From: Cyanoderma ruficeps | Taxonomy: Eukaryota; Chordata; Aves; Passeriformes; Timaliidae | Reading direction: 5' to 3' | Assembly: GCA_008694505.1 (NCBI GenBank) | Contig: VZDJ01007749.1 | Coordinates: 8,578,601 to 8,642,600, forward strand | Length of the DNA: 64,000 nt | Shown: positions 13,746 through 25,699 of the stretch, piece by piece | Layout: each line of letters starts with the position of its first letter | Position numbering within the stretch: the stretch's first letter is position 1 | Notes under the pieces: generated by a model | What the model was told of the DNA's origin: nothing | The model's input: only the letters and a program-made list of their open reading frames with translations | Database searches by the model: none | Made by a program: the position numbers and the translations under genes

Positions 13746-16700
13746 GTAAGAGACAACTCCTTTCCACTGTTTGAATGAAACAAAACACCAAAGTTGATGT
13801 ATTTGTTAAACCAAGGAGAATGAAAACAACAAATGTGAGATTTATCAAGATATCAAAATGTCTTTGAGACTTGTGTTCAGTGCGAAGAAAATTGCACTCT
13901 ACCTTCTAAACACGGTACACTCTGTTTATACAAGAAAGGCTTAATTGATGAAATCTGATGATTGGGTCATTTCCCAGAGAACTAATTTCTGCCAAACTGT
14001 ACTTAATTGCTGTAAGTGCTGCATAATGGGGAGAGCAGTTCTGCTTAATAGGAACACCATCAGGCAATTTAGTGGTGAAGTTTAGTTCTCTGCTTGACTT
14101 GACCCCACATGATTTTCCATAGCCATTTATGTTGTGGAGCAATTGTTAGCATTTGGTGTTGATGTTCTGGATTACATCACTTACTACTTGTTTCTACATT
14201 GTCTACTCTTTGTTTCTACTAATGTTGCAGATCAAAGTATACCTCCCACGTGCATTAACTTTGATGGTAATTTATCCTTTTCTTATTCTCAGAGCGGTTT
14301 GGGAAGTTTGCCAAAACTGTGCTTCTGTGTTACTGTCCAGAGTTCGGTTTTCCAGTTTGTTGGTGGGTCATTGTTGACCAGGAAAGGGAGGAAAAGGGGG
14401 AGGAGAGATCCCTTTCATGGGGCCAGTGTTCAGAGCATATAGCTCTTTGTAGGCAATTGTCAGGTCAGGAGCTAAAATGCTTCCATTACTCACGAGCTGG
14501 CACACATTCCGTAGGCTCAGAAACACTTGACATTTTGCCAACACATTCAGCACATCCCAAGTTCTGATCTTTTGAAAAGTAATTCATATATCACAATATT
14601 AGAATGCCTTCCATGATGTCATCAGAAAAATGCTATCACATGGAAGAACCAAAGAAGTGTATTTTGCTGACCTCATTAATCTCAGTGTACTGAAATGGAG
14701 AGATTATACTGTGACCTCTGTCCCCATCCAGTGGTCTGTGTTAACTAGCTTAATGTTGTTTACATCAAGAAAGAAAAGCACAGTAGAACAAAATGTCTTA
14801 TGTCTGAAAGTAGTTCTTGTTCAGTCAGCAGTCCACAAGCACGAAACAGTGAATGTTTGAACATGATTTTAAACCATTTTTTGGTAAGTATTCTTGCTGC
14901 ATTATTTTTCTATACTCTAAAGGGCAGCAGCATGAACACTGTTGGTCACTTTTTTCTTTTTTATTTTTATAAATATGCTAATAACCTCAAGCTAAATGTT
15001 AATGTGGGTCATTCTTTGATAAGGATAACAATTAACTCATAAGACTGCATAGTAGTTTTCAGAGGGAGAACATTTTCAAGCCTAGCTTGGAATGGATCCC
15101 ATTTTGAGAGGTTAATGAGAAGGTTACTGATCCTTTGCGTCTTATGTCTAATAGTTCTTTAAAAAAAATAGTTTTATTTCCAATAGATGTAAGCTATATT
15201 TTGTGTTTTAATACTTTCTCTGTGTAGTAACTAAATTAGCTTCCAAGCAATGCAGGAAAATATGATGAAGTACCTAGATGAATTATACCTATTATACTCT
15301 AAAAATTTGTTCTCAGATTTTTTGTTTGTTTGTTTGTTTATTATTGACTTTATTTGATAAAGTTATTTATACAGGGAACTCTCTAAGCATACATATTTCC
15401 CAGATGTTGTTTGGCCAGCTCAATAGCTCGGGATGTGCTGAAGCATACTGGGCTGGAGGCATGAAGATTACAAATTAGGAAGGCAGAATATCAGTTTCTG
15501 AAACATTAGTGCACAAAGTGCAAATATCCATCCCAGGACTAAGATGGGAGGTAGAACAAATATTGCTACTACCACCCAGGCACCTCTTTGGCACGGAATG
15601 TGGGGAGAAAGGAAAACACTCTTCTGCCTCATCTGCTACAATCTCAGCACGTTTGTTTCTGACAAAGCTGCATTGAGTTTGGAGCTCTCTGTCTCTAATT
15701 CCCAACCTTTCATAAGAAAAGAACTTGAGATATTGCTTTAAATGAGAAGGATGAGTTTTAAAAATCAAAACACATTTCTTTGGTCAACATTCAGGACTCA
15801 AAATACTTTAATCAACTCTACTAGCCATCTTCAATAGCAAAAAAACCACTCCTTCTTCCAAATGACATTTGAGCCACAGAAAACATTGCAGCACAGAAAA
15901 ATAATATAAAAAGATTAGAATATTAGATCAGCTCAAGTGCAGACACTAGTGAATGAAAGTTATTACCATTTATCAACATTTTTGTATCCTTTATAGCAGT
16001 ACGTACTTTGTTCATAGCGCATAGCTTATTCCAGTCCACCCCACCCCACCATTACAGTGTCGGTCTCATTGGCAGTCTTATCCTAAGGTCTTTTTCTGCA
16101 AAAGCTGATGATTTTGCTTAAGTAACAGCCAAGTTCACCAATTGTGATGGTGGTATTTAATTTTTAAAGTGAGTTTAATCCTTAAATTCTCAGTGAGATG
16201 AAGTCCTGAGCGACACTCAAACATGAAAAATGCTTTAAGCATTGTGAATTAATTCATCCAGACAAGTTTGGAATGATTTTGAAGGAGACAAGAATTTTTT
16301 TTGCCAAGAATAGGTAGCCTGATGGTTCTGTTAAACACAGGAAGAATGTACTCTCTTTATTTTGCAGCTGCAATTGCAAAAGGTTTTTAGCTCTATAATT
16401 GTCATATGCACAGACATTATTTTCATTGCTCTTCTCAGCTTTGTCTCTGTCATGCTTTTCTTTTGATATCTTACAGAGTCTTAACCTGAATTAAGGAATG
16501 CACATTTCTTTAATCATATTACAAATGAATATAATACTTTTATAGAATTCTAAAGCATCAAGTGATTCTGTGCTTTCACATAGAAAGTTCTGTACATGAA
16601 GCTGTGTGAATCCAGACCTGTTGCTATCTGATGAAAGCCTCTCAGGAATTTCAAGAGCTATGAATGGATAAAATCTTTAATTGTATTCTTATATTGGCAG
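13746..16700 (+). other. USH2A: Intron, about 3.0 kb
   Basis: GT-AG intron (GTAAGA ... TTGGCAG). It contains a short TTTG microsatellite near 15320-15340 and scattered A and T runs. I recognise no mobile element or conserved RNA in it. Open frames such as 14134-14442 are unlike any protein I know and cross no plausible splice structure. Confidence 0.8.
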
Positions 16701-16922
16701 GAGAAGTATGCTGCCCTAACGAAGAGGAAAACAGAGTTTCAGTTGGAATTGGTGATTCTTGCTGCCAGGGAATGCCTTACTCCACATCAAGCAATCAAAT
16801 CTGCTGTGGTGGATCCCTGCATGACAGTTTCAATCAGCAGTGCTGTGGTGGAAGGGTCATAAGCATGGACTCGGTCTGCTGTGGTGATGAAAAGGAAGGG
16901 ACTGCATACAGACCTCTCACAG
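16701..16922 (+). CDS. USH2A: Usherin exon 50-equivalent: Cys-rich block, five CC doublets; GC donor
   Basis: The exon is 222 bp: two bases finish a glycine codon, 73 codons follow, and one base (g) starts the next glycine. Five CC doublets are present (VCCP, SCCQ, ICCG, QCCG, VCCG). The conserved VSVGIGDSCC core matches human usherin. The donor is ACAG|GCAAGT, a GC rather than GT site; only this choice keeps the frame into the next exon (LTG-MFCCG). The length is one codon more than my recollection of the human exon (219 bp). The first and last phases are equal (1-1), so skipping would keep the frame. TGC at 16760 and CCT at 16775 match the positions of human Cys3267 and Pro3272. Confidence 0.96.
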
Positions 16923-19900
16923 GCAAGTGATAAGTCCTCAAGAAAAAAGGTCCTACTCTTTATAAATCTCTTATGACATCAGCCATTCAAAAGTGACACA
17001 CTCAGGTTTAAAGTGTGTGTGCCAATTTGTTAACATGTTGTTCCACTTCAGTCACCTATTTTTCTCTACTACAAAATTCTGAGTTTTCAGTAACCTTCTT
17101 TGCCTTTGTGCAAAAGCTGCAGGGGCTGAAGAAACCAGACAATTCAAAAGGAGAGAATTATCTTTCCTTATGCATGCCAGGAAGCAGGACTGGTCCCCTC
17201 AGTGAGGTTAGATTGACCACCTCATGCTGCCATGCATCCCAGTGCAGGGATTTTCCATTTGCTCTGGAAATGTGGGGTTAGTCACCTGGAAACTGATGAT
17301 TGCAATGGTGTCTACTTGCTGGTCTGTGTCACTCCCTTGTGTTCATCCCTCACATGGGGCTAAACCCACTGTAGTTTAAAATTAACAAAAATTAATCCCC
17401 AGTACTACACACTGGCTCATCTGGTGTAGCCCATTAATTTCTTGGAAACGATAGGAAATTACTCCATCACTCAGAGGCACAATCTGAACCCTACTTCCTT
17501 ATAAAACACTCAGTGACTATCTGAGGACAGACATTGGAGGTAATATTGCAAAACCTATTCAGATATTTTCATGTGTCTTTTCTTTCCACAGTTATTAGAC
17601 AAATTATATCCCATCAACCTTAGGCTTTCTCAGCCTGACAAAAAGACTTCAGAATGCATTGTGGTGTGAAAAGGGAGCCTGGTTTCAAAACACAGAATTA
17701 ATGAAGGTTTAGTACCCAGCTATGCTTGGTGTACAAAGCTGACTGATTGTGTGTGCCAGTTTGAGCCTCTAGTTGTACAACTAAGAATCATAACATACAA
17801 CTAAGAATCTGGCTGTGAAGGCTGAACTCCTCCTTTCCACAAAAAATAAGCTCTGTCTTCAACTAATTTTTTGTATTCCCTGGATCCTTCAGTGGCTCTG
17901 GTATTAGGAGCATCCTCGCTGGGTGCTGACTGTCAGGATGAGCTAATCAGATGAGTATTGCCATGGTTTCTGTGGTTTCCATGCTATCCTTCCCTTCCAC
18001 TGTCAACTCATGGTGTGAGCTGGGAGCAGCACTGCTTGCATGATTTTAGCTCCCTTTCACTGTGATCCCTAATTGTGCTTGATCTACAGCATCCATGCTC
18101 TCAGTACCAGCTCTGAGCGAGGCCCTCTTGCAGAGCCGTGCATTGTGCCGCTGCCACAAGACGGGGCTGGCTCATAAAACATCTCTTTATGTACTTTATT
18201 ACTTAAACTCTTTTATTTGCCTGCAGGAGCCCTTTAACAAAATCACATTGAATTGACTTTCTCACACCAAATCAAATCTCTCTGGTCCCAGTTCAGTTGT
18301 CTTTGTCAATATGTATTTTATAAATGGAGTGAATTAACAGATGCTGTTGGAACAGAACTGCTGGGGTAGCGTTTATGTTTTTACTGCTCTCTCTGGGCAG
18401 ATGAGTTGTGTAGGAGTGTAATACAGGTATCTTGGGATGAAAGTTATGGTCTTCATTTCAGTATATATGTATTCTTAACAGGTTTTTTTTTTTCCTTAAA
18501 TATATATATTTAAAAAACCTTTATATCTCTCTTTTAAAAATGTGTTTAGTCTACAGCGCTCAATCATTTACACTATTTTTCTCAAGAATGGGTTGGGATG
18601 ACATTTTTTTGGCCATTACAAAAGAAAACAGTGGCTTTTTTGATCGCTCACAGGTTTTCTGTGAGGACTTTACACTGTGAGCCAGCACACAGCTGAACAC
18701 AAATACAGGTTTGAAAGATGAATTAGTACCACAGTTGAAAAGAGATTGTATTCTTTTGCATTAAGCGTAGAATAGATTGTGGTTTTCTTATCATATCATA
18801 TAGATCATGCTCAATTGGCTTTTGCTTAATTTCTTGCAGTAATTCAGCCTTGCTGAATACATAATGCACAAGCCAGGCACAAAAATCTACCTGCTCCCTA
18901 TTCTAATTATTGTAATTATTCTAATGGAAAAAAATGCTCTTGGTAAAAACATAACTTACTTATCATTGGCAAATTGATAAGTAGAATTTTACAAGAATAT
19001 GGTAATTGGAAGGCTGATCTCATTGTCTGGAAGGAGAAGTAGTAACAGGGGTGGTTTTATGCAAAAGCTGAATTGCTTCTGAAGCACTGTTTTGGACTTG
19101 GCAATGAATGCATGCTGTAGCTAAAAATCCAGTATCAGTTTACAGCTTTTGATTGAGAGCTTTAAGTCCTTCCAAAAAAAAGTGTACGAGAAAAACTTGA
19201 TCACTAAAAGTACAAGCCTTGTACACAGTCTCATTTTGTTGTGTGAGCAGTTCAAAATCAGTGTCTTTTTGCTAAATCTAGATCCAGGTTTGTACTGAAT
19301 GTTGGTTTAAGAGCTTGAATCATAGAACTTATTCATTTGTCATTCCATACCTTTTTCAGAGAGTCTGCCCTGCAAAAAGAGATTTTCATCCATCCCAGAT
19401 TACTTTTTTCCCCTTTATTTATTAATTTATCTTTTCTTAGGTTTCCTTTTTCGCCCCTCGTTGGCCTTATTTAGTGGGGTGACCATAGAGACATCTACTG
19501 GCAAAGGCTGGCAGTGGTGTACATGCACATTCTGAGCCCCACTGCTGCAGTGTGATTATCCAAAGTTCTCTATTTCTGGCTATAAAGGATAATGTCAGCT
19601 AAAACCACGCTTGGATTTTCTCTCTCTCTCTCTGTATTTTTTTTTCTTTTCTTTTAATGCCACTGTACTGACATCCCAGAATCATGAAAGATGATGCTTT
19701 GTACTGTTGTGGTTCCTGATCTGTAATAGTTGCAATACCCACATGTAAGCCAAGGATTTTTGGAGTAGTTTGCAATGTACACTGGCTCTGCATTTTGTTG
19801 ATCCTCTATTTTGGCTCCAAAGGCTAAGCCTTTTAATACTCATTTTTTCCCTTTTGAAAGCATTGGTTTTGCAGATTTACTAAATTAGTAATTCATCACT

Positions 19901-22126
19901 CAGCTAGGTTTATAAATTCTTTCAGTTGCTGGGGATGAACATGAAATAATTGTTGACAGAAATCAATGTTAGCAGGAAGTGTTTTTTCCAGCCCGTGGAT
20001 TTTCTTTTTGCTATAATGCATTACGTGCCTATGAAACATAAATATATAAAATATGACACACACATTCCAACTGAGTTACAAACAAATAGTTTGCATTTTG
20101 ATATTTTGCTGAATTCAGCAAGGGTTTATAGGAATTTCTGGATCCTTAAGCAATTGAATAAAGCAATTTTTAGAAGGCAAATCAATCCATCAATATTACA
20201 TGGTCCTATTTTGTTTTTCTTGGAGCATATTTAAAATTGTACATTTGAGGTGTCAAGGTTCAGGAGTCAAGTGCTACATGTGATAAATTAAGAAAAGGTC
20301 AGAGGCTATGCAATGCAGTTTCAGAAGATTGTCTACCTCTGCCTTTGCAGCTCATTCATGCTGAAGTGATGCACTCTGGGAATTACTACCAAACTCTGCT
20401 CTGCAACATCTGCTCTCCCTAAGTGAGTTAGTGCACGTCAGACATCTTTATGTCAGAATATTGCAGTGATGGATGCAGTCTTCAGAAAATGCTGCATAAA
20501 AATCTGGTGTGCCGTTCTGGCCATTAAGTGAAATTACTATTTAAATTAATGGCGCTGTCACAGTTTATCTGTGCAAAGAATGAACGCTGATTAGGGTATT
20601 AAGTAATTAGCAATTTATCACACTGGAACAAGGTTGATAATAATTAAAGAAGTAATGGTTTACCAAAGAAACTAGAAAGGGAGTCACTTCTTGTTATGTG
20701 AGTGAAATCTTGGCTGAAAAATTCAATTCAGTTAAACAATGATGAGGTTCACAGTGAAAGAATACAGCTTTGTTTGTTTCAATAGAAAAACAGTTCATTA
20801 TCAAAATTTTAGTTTGCCTGTCAGAAGTCCCTTGGGGCTGTCTGAGTTGCTTATTAGTATTGAATTGAGTCATTTTCTGCATTAATTTTCTTTAAAATTG
20901 GTAGAATCCTAGGAATTTGGAAAAAGGGTGGGAACAAGAGGAAATATTTTACCTCTTGAAGAGCTGGTGATCACAGTTTGATTGCTCTGAATAGAACCAG
21001 ACCTGAAAAAAGGTAAAATATGCGAGTAACATCACCATTTTTAGTCATTCCAGTGATTGGAATGAAATGTTCTGAATGCTTAACCAGGATCATACCTTTA
21101 AAGATTAATTTTCATTATGTATGACTTCTAAGAGAGATGTGCTGCAATAAATAGCGGTGAAAAAAGTGGTCATTCTTGCATGTGTTTTAAATGCCAACAT
21201 ATGACAGGAGTTACATCAAACACAAATTACTTTCTAGATGTAAGAGTGTATCACAGCCCTGGTTTTTGTGTGATACCTTTCTAGTTCAATTAGTAATAAC
21301 ATCTTTTTCATTTCCATTTTTAGAAGAATTTGTAGTGTTTGGTTCTGAGTTAAAACTTCCCCCTTTTTTTCAATGGTGTTGGGTTGAACACTGGTATTTC
21401 TCGTGAATATGTGGAAAATTGCAGTGGGTATGATGAGCTCTTATTTAAAAATGAAATTATTAAAACCAGAAAAAAGACAGTGGAATTAATTTGGGCAGCT
21501 TATCAATTCCACTGTAGAAATGCAAATTATATTTAGATATCAACTTCTTGTAGATTAATTCTCTTCATTAGATGACTGAAGCTTCACTGTGGGCATTTTG
21601 CAAGTGGCCCATTCTGTTCTAGGTACCTAATACGAACCCCTATTTTAAAATATAAAATATGTGATAAATTTTGGAACGCTGAGATGCACTGTTGGAAGAT
21701 TCCCCCTGTGAGGGGGGTATGAAGGAGACCTGAGTAGAAAGTACATGGAAAGCTTTCTCAGTTTTTACATTCTACAGGAAATTTTCATCAACAATCCATC
21801 TCCAGCCTGCTGTGGCTGGTACGCTGGTGTGGTAGTCCATAGCAAAGGTCTTAAAAAAGTTCAGGAGTGGTGAATGTTGATTGTAGGGGACCCTGTTTAT
21901 TTCTCTAATTCTTGATTGTTTCCAGTAGGTCTGGAAGTCAGGATGTTTACTTCAGTCCCCTCACGTTTGAATTTAATCTCACTTCAGCTAAATCTGCATA
22001 ATTCCAGCTGCTGGTGGGCTTATGCCAAGATATATTGCATTGTGAGCTTTCTCCTTTCTTATCTACCTATTTGTGTAGGTAAATTTCGTATTCAGATTTT
22101 TTTGTTTGTTTGTTTGTTCATTTCAG
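16923..22126 (+). other. USH2A: GC-AG intron, about 5.2 kb
   Basis: The intron starts with GCAAGTGA and ends TTCATTTCAG. Its acceptor tract includes a TTTG microsatellite (about 22101-22118). A TC microsatellite lies at about 19619-19632. No mobile element is recognised. A GC-richer patch with several CpGs (about 18110-18170) is noted but unexplained. Confidence 0.8.
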
Positions 22127-22350
22127 GGATGTTCTGTTGTGGGCAAGAGTATGTGAATAAGTCAGATACCATATGCTGCTCAGGTTCCAGTGGTGAGTCC
22201 CTAGCACATGTTAGAAAGAATGACCAAGTGCCAGTAAAATGCTGTGAGACTGAACTTATTCCAAAGAGCGAAGAATGCTGTAATGGAGTTGGATATAATC
22301 CTTTGAAATATGTTTGCTCTGACAAGATTTCAGCTGGAATGATGATGAAG
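22127..22350 (+). CDS. USH2A: Usherin exon 51-equivalent: Cys-rich block, last four CC doublets
   Basis: The exon is 224 bp, with two bases completing glycine, then 74 codons ending in phase 0. The acceptor is TTTCAG|GG and the donor AAG|GTAATT. It carries CC doublets in MFCCG, TICCS, VKCCE and EECCN and a single cysteine in YVCSD. The stretch VKCCETELIPKS and the end GYNPLKYVCSDKIS are nearly invariant with respect to human usherin as I recall it. An N-glycosylation sequon (NKS) follows the first doublet. TGC at 22240-22242 sits at the position of human Cys3358, mutated in Usher syndrome/retinitis pigmentosa. The exon ends at MMMK, after which the doublet pattern is lost. Confidence 0.97.
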
Positions 22351-24645
22351 GTAATTGATAGAAAATCTCTCGGTGGCTCTGATTTGATGATGGAAAGGGA
22401 AATACACTGTTCATAACTATTTTTCTAAAATAGGAATATAAAAACTCTTGTGTGCATTATTCATTTTCACATTACATCCATATTAATACCGAATGAGTTT
22501 GCCATGATTGATGTTATTGCAATGAATTCTAAAGGAATTAATAATGATTAGCTGCCTCTGTGAAGTGTTGCCCAGCACTTCAGATTAGTACAGTGGCTAA
22601 AAGCTGGCACACTAACAAGACTGACATGTATAGCCAGTTTCCATTCTATGACCACTGTTTCTGATGATGTTTATTAAGTGGAAATTAAAATTGGACTGGC
22701 CCGTTCTAAAGTATAAAAATGCTGTAACATTTCAATTTAGGCAGGAAGTAGGGTATGATTTCCCACCCCCTAAAAAAACCCACCAAAAACTCCCCAAAAA
22801 TAAAAATAAAGAAATTGACATTTTCTTGGTGGACTTAATCCTGATGCTACAGAAAACCAGTGGCCATTTTGGCATAAATTTCAGCAGTACTAGGATTGGT
22901 CCTTTCATGCCCAATGAATTACATAGTTTATTCTCATTCTAGTTTAATGTCAGAGTAAACTAAACACCATAAAGGCTGATTTGGTCTTTTCCAAGAGTGC
23001 CCTGTGACTGTAGGCATCAGCATGAGACAATTTTGCCTTGCAACTCCAAGTTGAATTCAACAGAAATCTTCAAGAATTAGGATCTGGGTGTTATACCTAA
23101 GCTGTAAAAATGTTCTCAATTGTTATTATATATATGTTATTGTATTATATATATGTATATTCTTTTTATAAAATTATATTTATAAGAAAGAGAGAGAGAG
23201 AGAAAAAGTGAGGGAGAAAAAAGAACATTGGATATTGTGAATTCTACAATATGGAAATCAGAGAGATATTGTGGAATTTATCAAACACAAAAGTAACATA
23301 AAACAGACCCCATCCTGCCATATGCAGGTGTTCCTATATCCTTGTTGTTCATCTGCTAAGTTAATACAGAAATATTTCTTACATCTTTGCCTTTTCATGT
23401 CAAGGTTTTCACGTAATTTCATTTTCAGACTGAATAATTTTCTCCTAGAGAAAATCCAGGCGTTGTGATGAGTCAGCTGCTGTTCCTCAATGCATTGTAT
23501 TAGTAGCTCATGCAAGGCAAAAAATGGTTAATGAATTCTGGTAGATAACACACCAGATCCCTGCCTTAGGTATAAAGTATAAACAAAGGAAGAGCTTTGT
23601 ATTTCACTTACCCGCAGTAGAAAAGAGATAGCAGTGCTGGCTCTCTGATATGTATAGATTTACTAACAGCAAAAGAGCTGATAGTCTGACACATTCTGCA
23701 GCTACTTTACATGGGAATCCAATCCATCTATATCCTGCATGCTATATGGATATCTATCACAACGTAATTTTTGTGGAAGTGCCAAATTCGGGAAATTAAA
23801 TTAGCTGAAGTTCCTAATCAGCTAGGAAGCTAATTTCAGTAGGTGAATTAAGGGATCATTAGATAGTATCTGTTTGGTTTTTCCTTCTGAAGTTTATGAC
23901 CTAATGGGTAAAAATATTTGTTGCAAATATAGCAGTACATTTCTTTCTGCAGTAACCTATATTTTATGAAAATTACTGCTCTCTAGCTTATGGTTTGGCA
24001 AAAATATTATTTCATGAATTTTAATGGAAAATTGTGGATGTTCAGTGTATATTTCTGAGAATTGTTCTTTATGGGTTAAATCTTATATATTTATGTTTGC
24101 AGAGGTCCTCAGATTGCAGCAAAGCTTCTGTTTAGGAGTGATGTGCAGAAGACATGATTTATGTAGCCCATAGATAGAGTTCTCAGCCTTAAAGGCTGCC
24201 AAGGACTTGCACAGAGTCCTCTTGTGTACTTGGCAAGCTGTATGAGGGGCTGGGAACTTGCTACTGATTTGCCACAGGATATCGGTGCAGGAACAGAATG
24301 TTCAAATTCTTGGATAAAATCCTGTTCTCATTGATTCTAGACTCTTCTGTTTTCAACAAATCCAGCCATTTGTGCTTCCAGTAATTAAAATTTGTGATAC
24401 TTTCACCCAAGGACCCTAAAAAAAAAAAATCTCTTTCTTTTAGAAGGGATTCTAAAAGCATTAATGATCAAAGATAGTAGACAGGCCAAAGGCTGAAAGA
24501 GTGTCCCATATGCTAGAAATATCAATGTACTCAAGGTGGTGGTGTGGTTTTTGTGTTGTATAAAGATAGAGAAATACTAATGGAAGCTTTTATATAGAAA
24601 GGAAAATACAGGAAATATATTTAAATTTGCTTGTATATTCCTCAG
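22351..24645 (+). other. USH2A: Intron, about 2.3 kb
   Basis: GT-AG intron (GTAATT ... TTCCTCAG). It holds an AT microsatellite (about 23125-23162), a short AG repeat (about 23189-23203) and a 10-base A run near 24419. I see nothing else that can be named. Confidence 0.8.
23125..23203. repeat. AT-rich and AG simple repeats
   Basis: Alternating TATATATG units with interruptions run to about 23162, followed after a T-rich spacer by seven AG dinucleotides. These are ordinary intronic microsatellites. Confidence 0.75.
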
Positions 24646-24862
24646 GTAAAAGAAGAATGCAAGGCTAATGTTCTTTGCCCTTTATCTAAGGAGGAAACAG
24701 CACACTGTGGAAAGTGTGACTTTGATTTTAAGGAGAATATCTGTGCATGGATAAAAGGTTCACAGGGTGCTACAGAAACGAAGGTAGAAGCAGGTGTGGA
24801 TGTGTGTCCAGCAGAAGAGGAGACTGTCTACACAGGAGGCCCAACACAGTATTCATTTACAG
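24646..24862 (+). CDS. USH2A: Usherin exon 52-equivalent: end of Cys-rich block, FN3 resumes
   Basis: The exon is 217 bp, starting in phase 0 and ending one base into a codon. The acceptor is CTCAG and the donor ACAG|GTTAGA. Six single cysteines (EECK, VLCP, AHCG, GKCD, NICA, DVCP) close the cysteine-rich block and no CC doublet remains. From EETVYTGG on, the sequence looks like strands C'-E of an FN3 domain, which continues in the next exon with DVNLEPF. It is four codons longer than I recall for human exon 52 (205 bp); the likely place is the variable linker around GATETKVEAG. The exon begins GTAAAA directly after the acceptor. Skipping it would break the frame. Confidence 0.95.
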
Positions 24863-25699
24863 GTTAGAAACAGTGGCAGAGCAGACTGGTGATTTGCTAG
24901 TACAGTCAATTTGCTCTGGAGAAAAAGATGGTCTGAATGCTATGAGATACCCTAATTAAATGTGAGGCAATGTGAAGGAGGACATGGAACTTCTAGAGCA
25001 AGTCCAGAGGAGACTACAAAGATGCTCAGAAGCTGGAGCACCTCTCCTCTGCAGACCGGCTGAGACAGCTGGGGTTGTTCAACCTGCAGAAGAGAAGGTT
25101 TCAGGGGGACCTTAAAGCATCTTCCAGTACCTAAGCGGGGAGTCTTCAAGGGAGTTGGAAAAGGACTTTTTACAAGGGCAGGTAGTGATAGGACAAGGGT
25201 GAATGACTTTGAACTAAAAGAGGAAAGCTTTAGATGATATATCAGGAAGAAATTCTTTGCTGTGAGGGTGGTGAGGCACTGGAACAGGTTGCCCAGAGAA
25301 GCTGTGATTGCCCCATCTCTGGAGTTGCTCAAGGCCAGGCTGGATGGAGTTTTGAGTAACCTGGTCTAGTGGAAGATGTCTCTACCCACGACAGAGGGGG
25401 TGGAACTAGATGGTCTTTAAAGTTGCTTCCAACCCAGGCCATTCTATGATTCTATGAATTGTAGTGAAGCAGAATTCTTTTCAGAAGTAATCTGTGAGTC
25501 AGGAAAGAGACTTCAGAGATGTGAAATGAGTGAAATTCAATGAGAACTTTATGTGCAAACCTGCTTTCAAAAAAATTCATAAAAGTAATGGCCCTGTCTA
25601 AAGAGTAACATCCATTTCTATCTGTAAACCCGGGGAAAAAAAAGTTATTTTCTATTTTGATAAGACTGAGATGATCCATATGCAATTTTCTTTTTCTAG
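24863..25699 (+). other. USH2A: Short intron (837 bp) largely filled by CR1
   Basis: GT-AG intron (GTTAGA ... TTTTTCTAG). More than half of it is the CR1 copy at about 24975-25458. The remaining 3' part is AT-rich with a usual pyrimidine tract. Confidence 0.9.
24975..25458 (+). mobile_element. CR1 LINE, 3' part with terminal tail
   Basis: The sequence follows the CR1 3' region in order: AGGAGACTACAAAGATGCTC, CCTCTCCTCTGCAG, GGGGTTGTTCAACCTGCAG, GGCACTGGAACAGGTTGCCC, TGCTCAAGGCCAGGCTGGATG, then TTCCAACCCAGGCCATTCTATGATTCTATGA as tail. About 480 bp are kept, 5'-truncated, on the sense strand of USH2A. It starts about 110 bp after the exon donor. Confidence 0.95.

Noticed and set aside
13742..13750. 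Alternative donor GTAGGT four bases before the chosen donor of the second exon
   Set aside because: It would end the exon in phase 0, whereas the next exon needs one base of a glycine codon; the G|GTAAGA site keeps the frame and is stronger.
16924..16932. GT donor alternative a few bases after the third exon (GGCAA|GTGATA)
   Set aside because: Using this GT adds bases that put the next exon out of frame (the MFCCG reading is lost), and the site is a weak donor.
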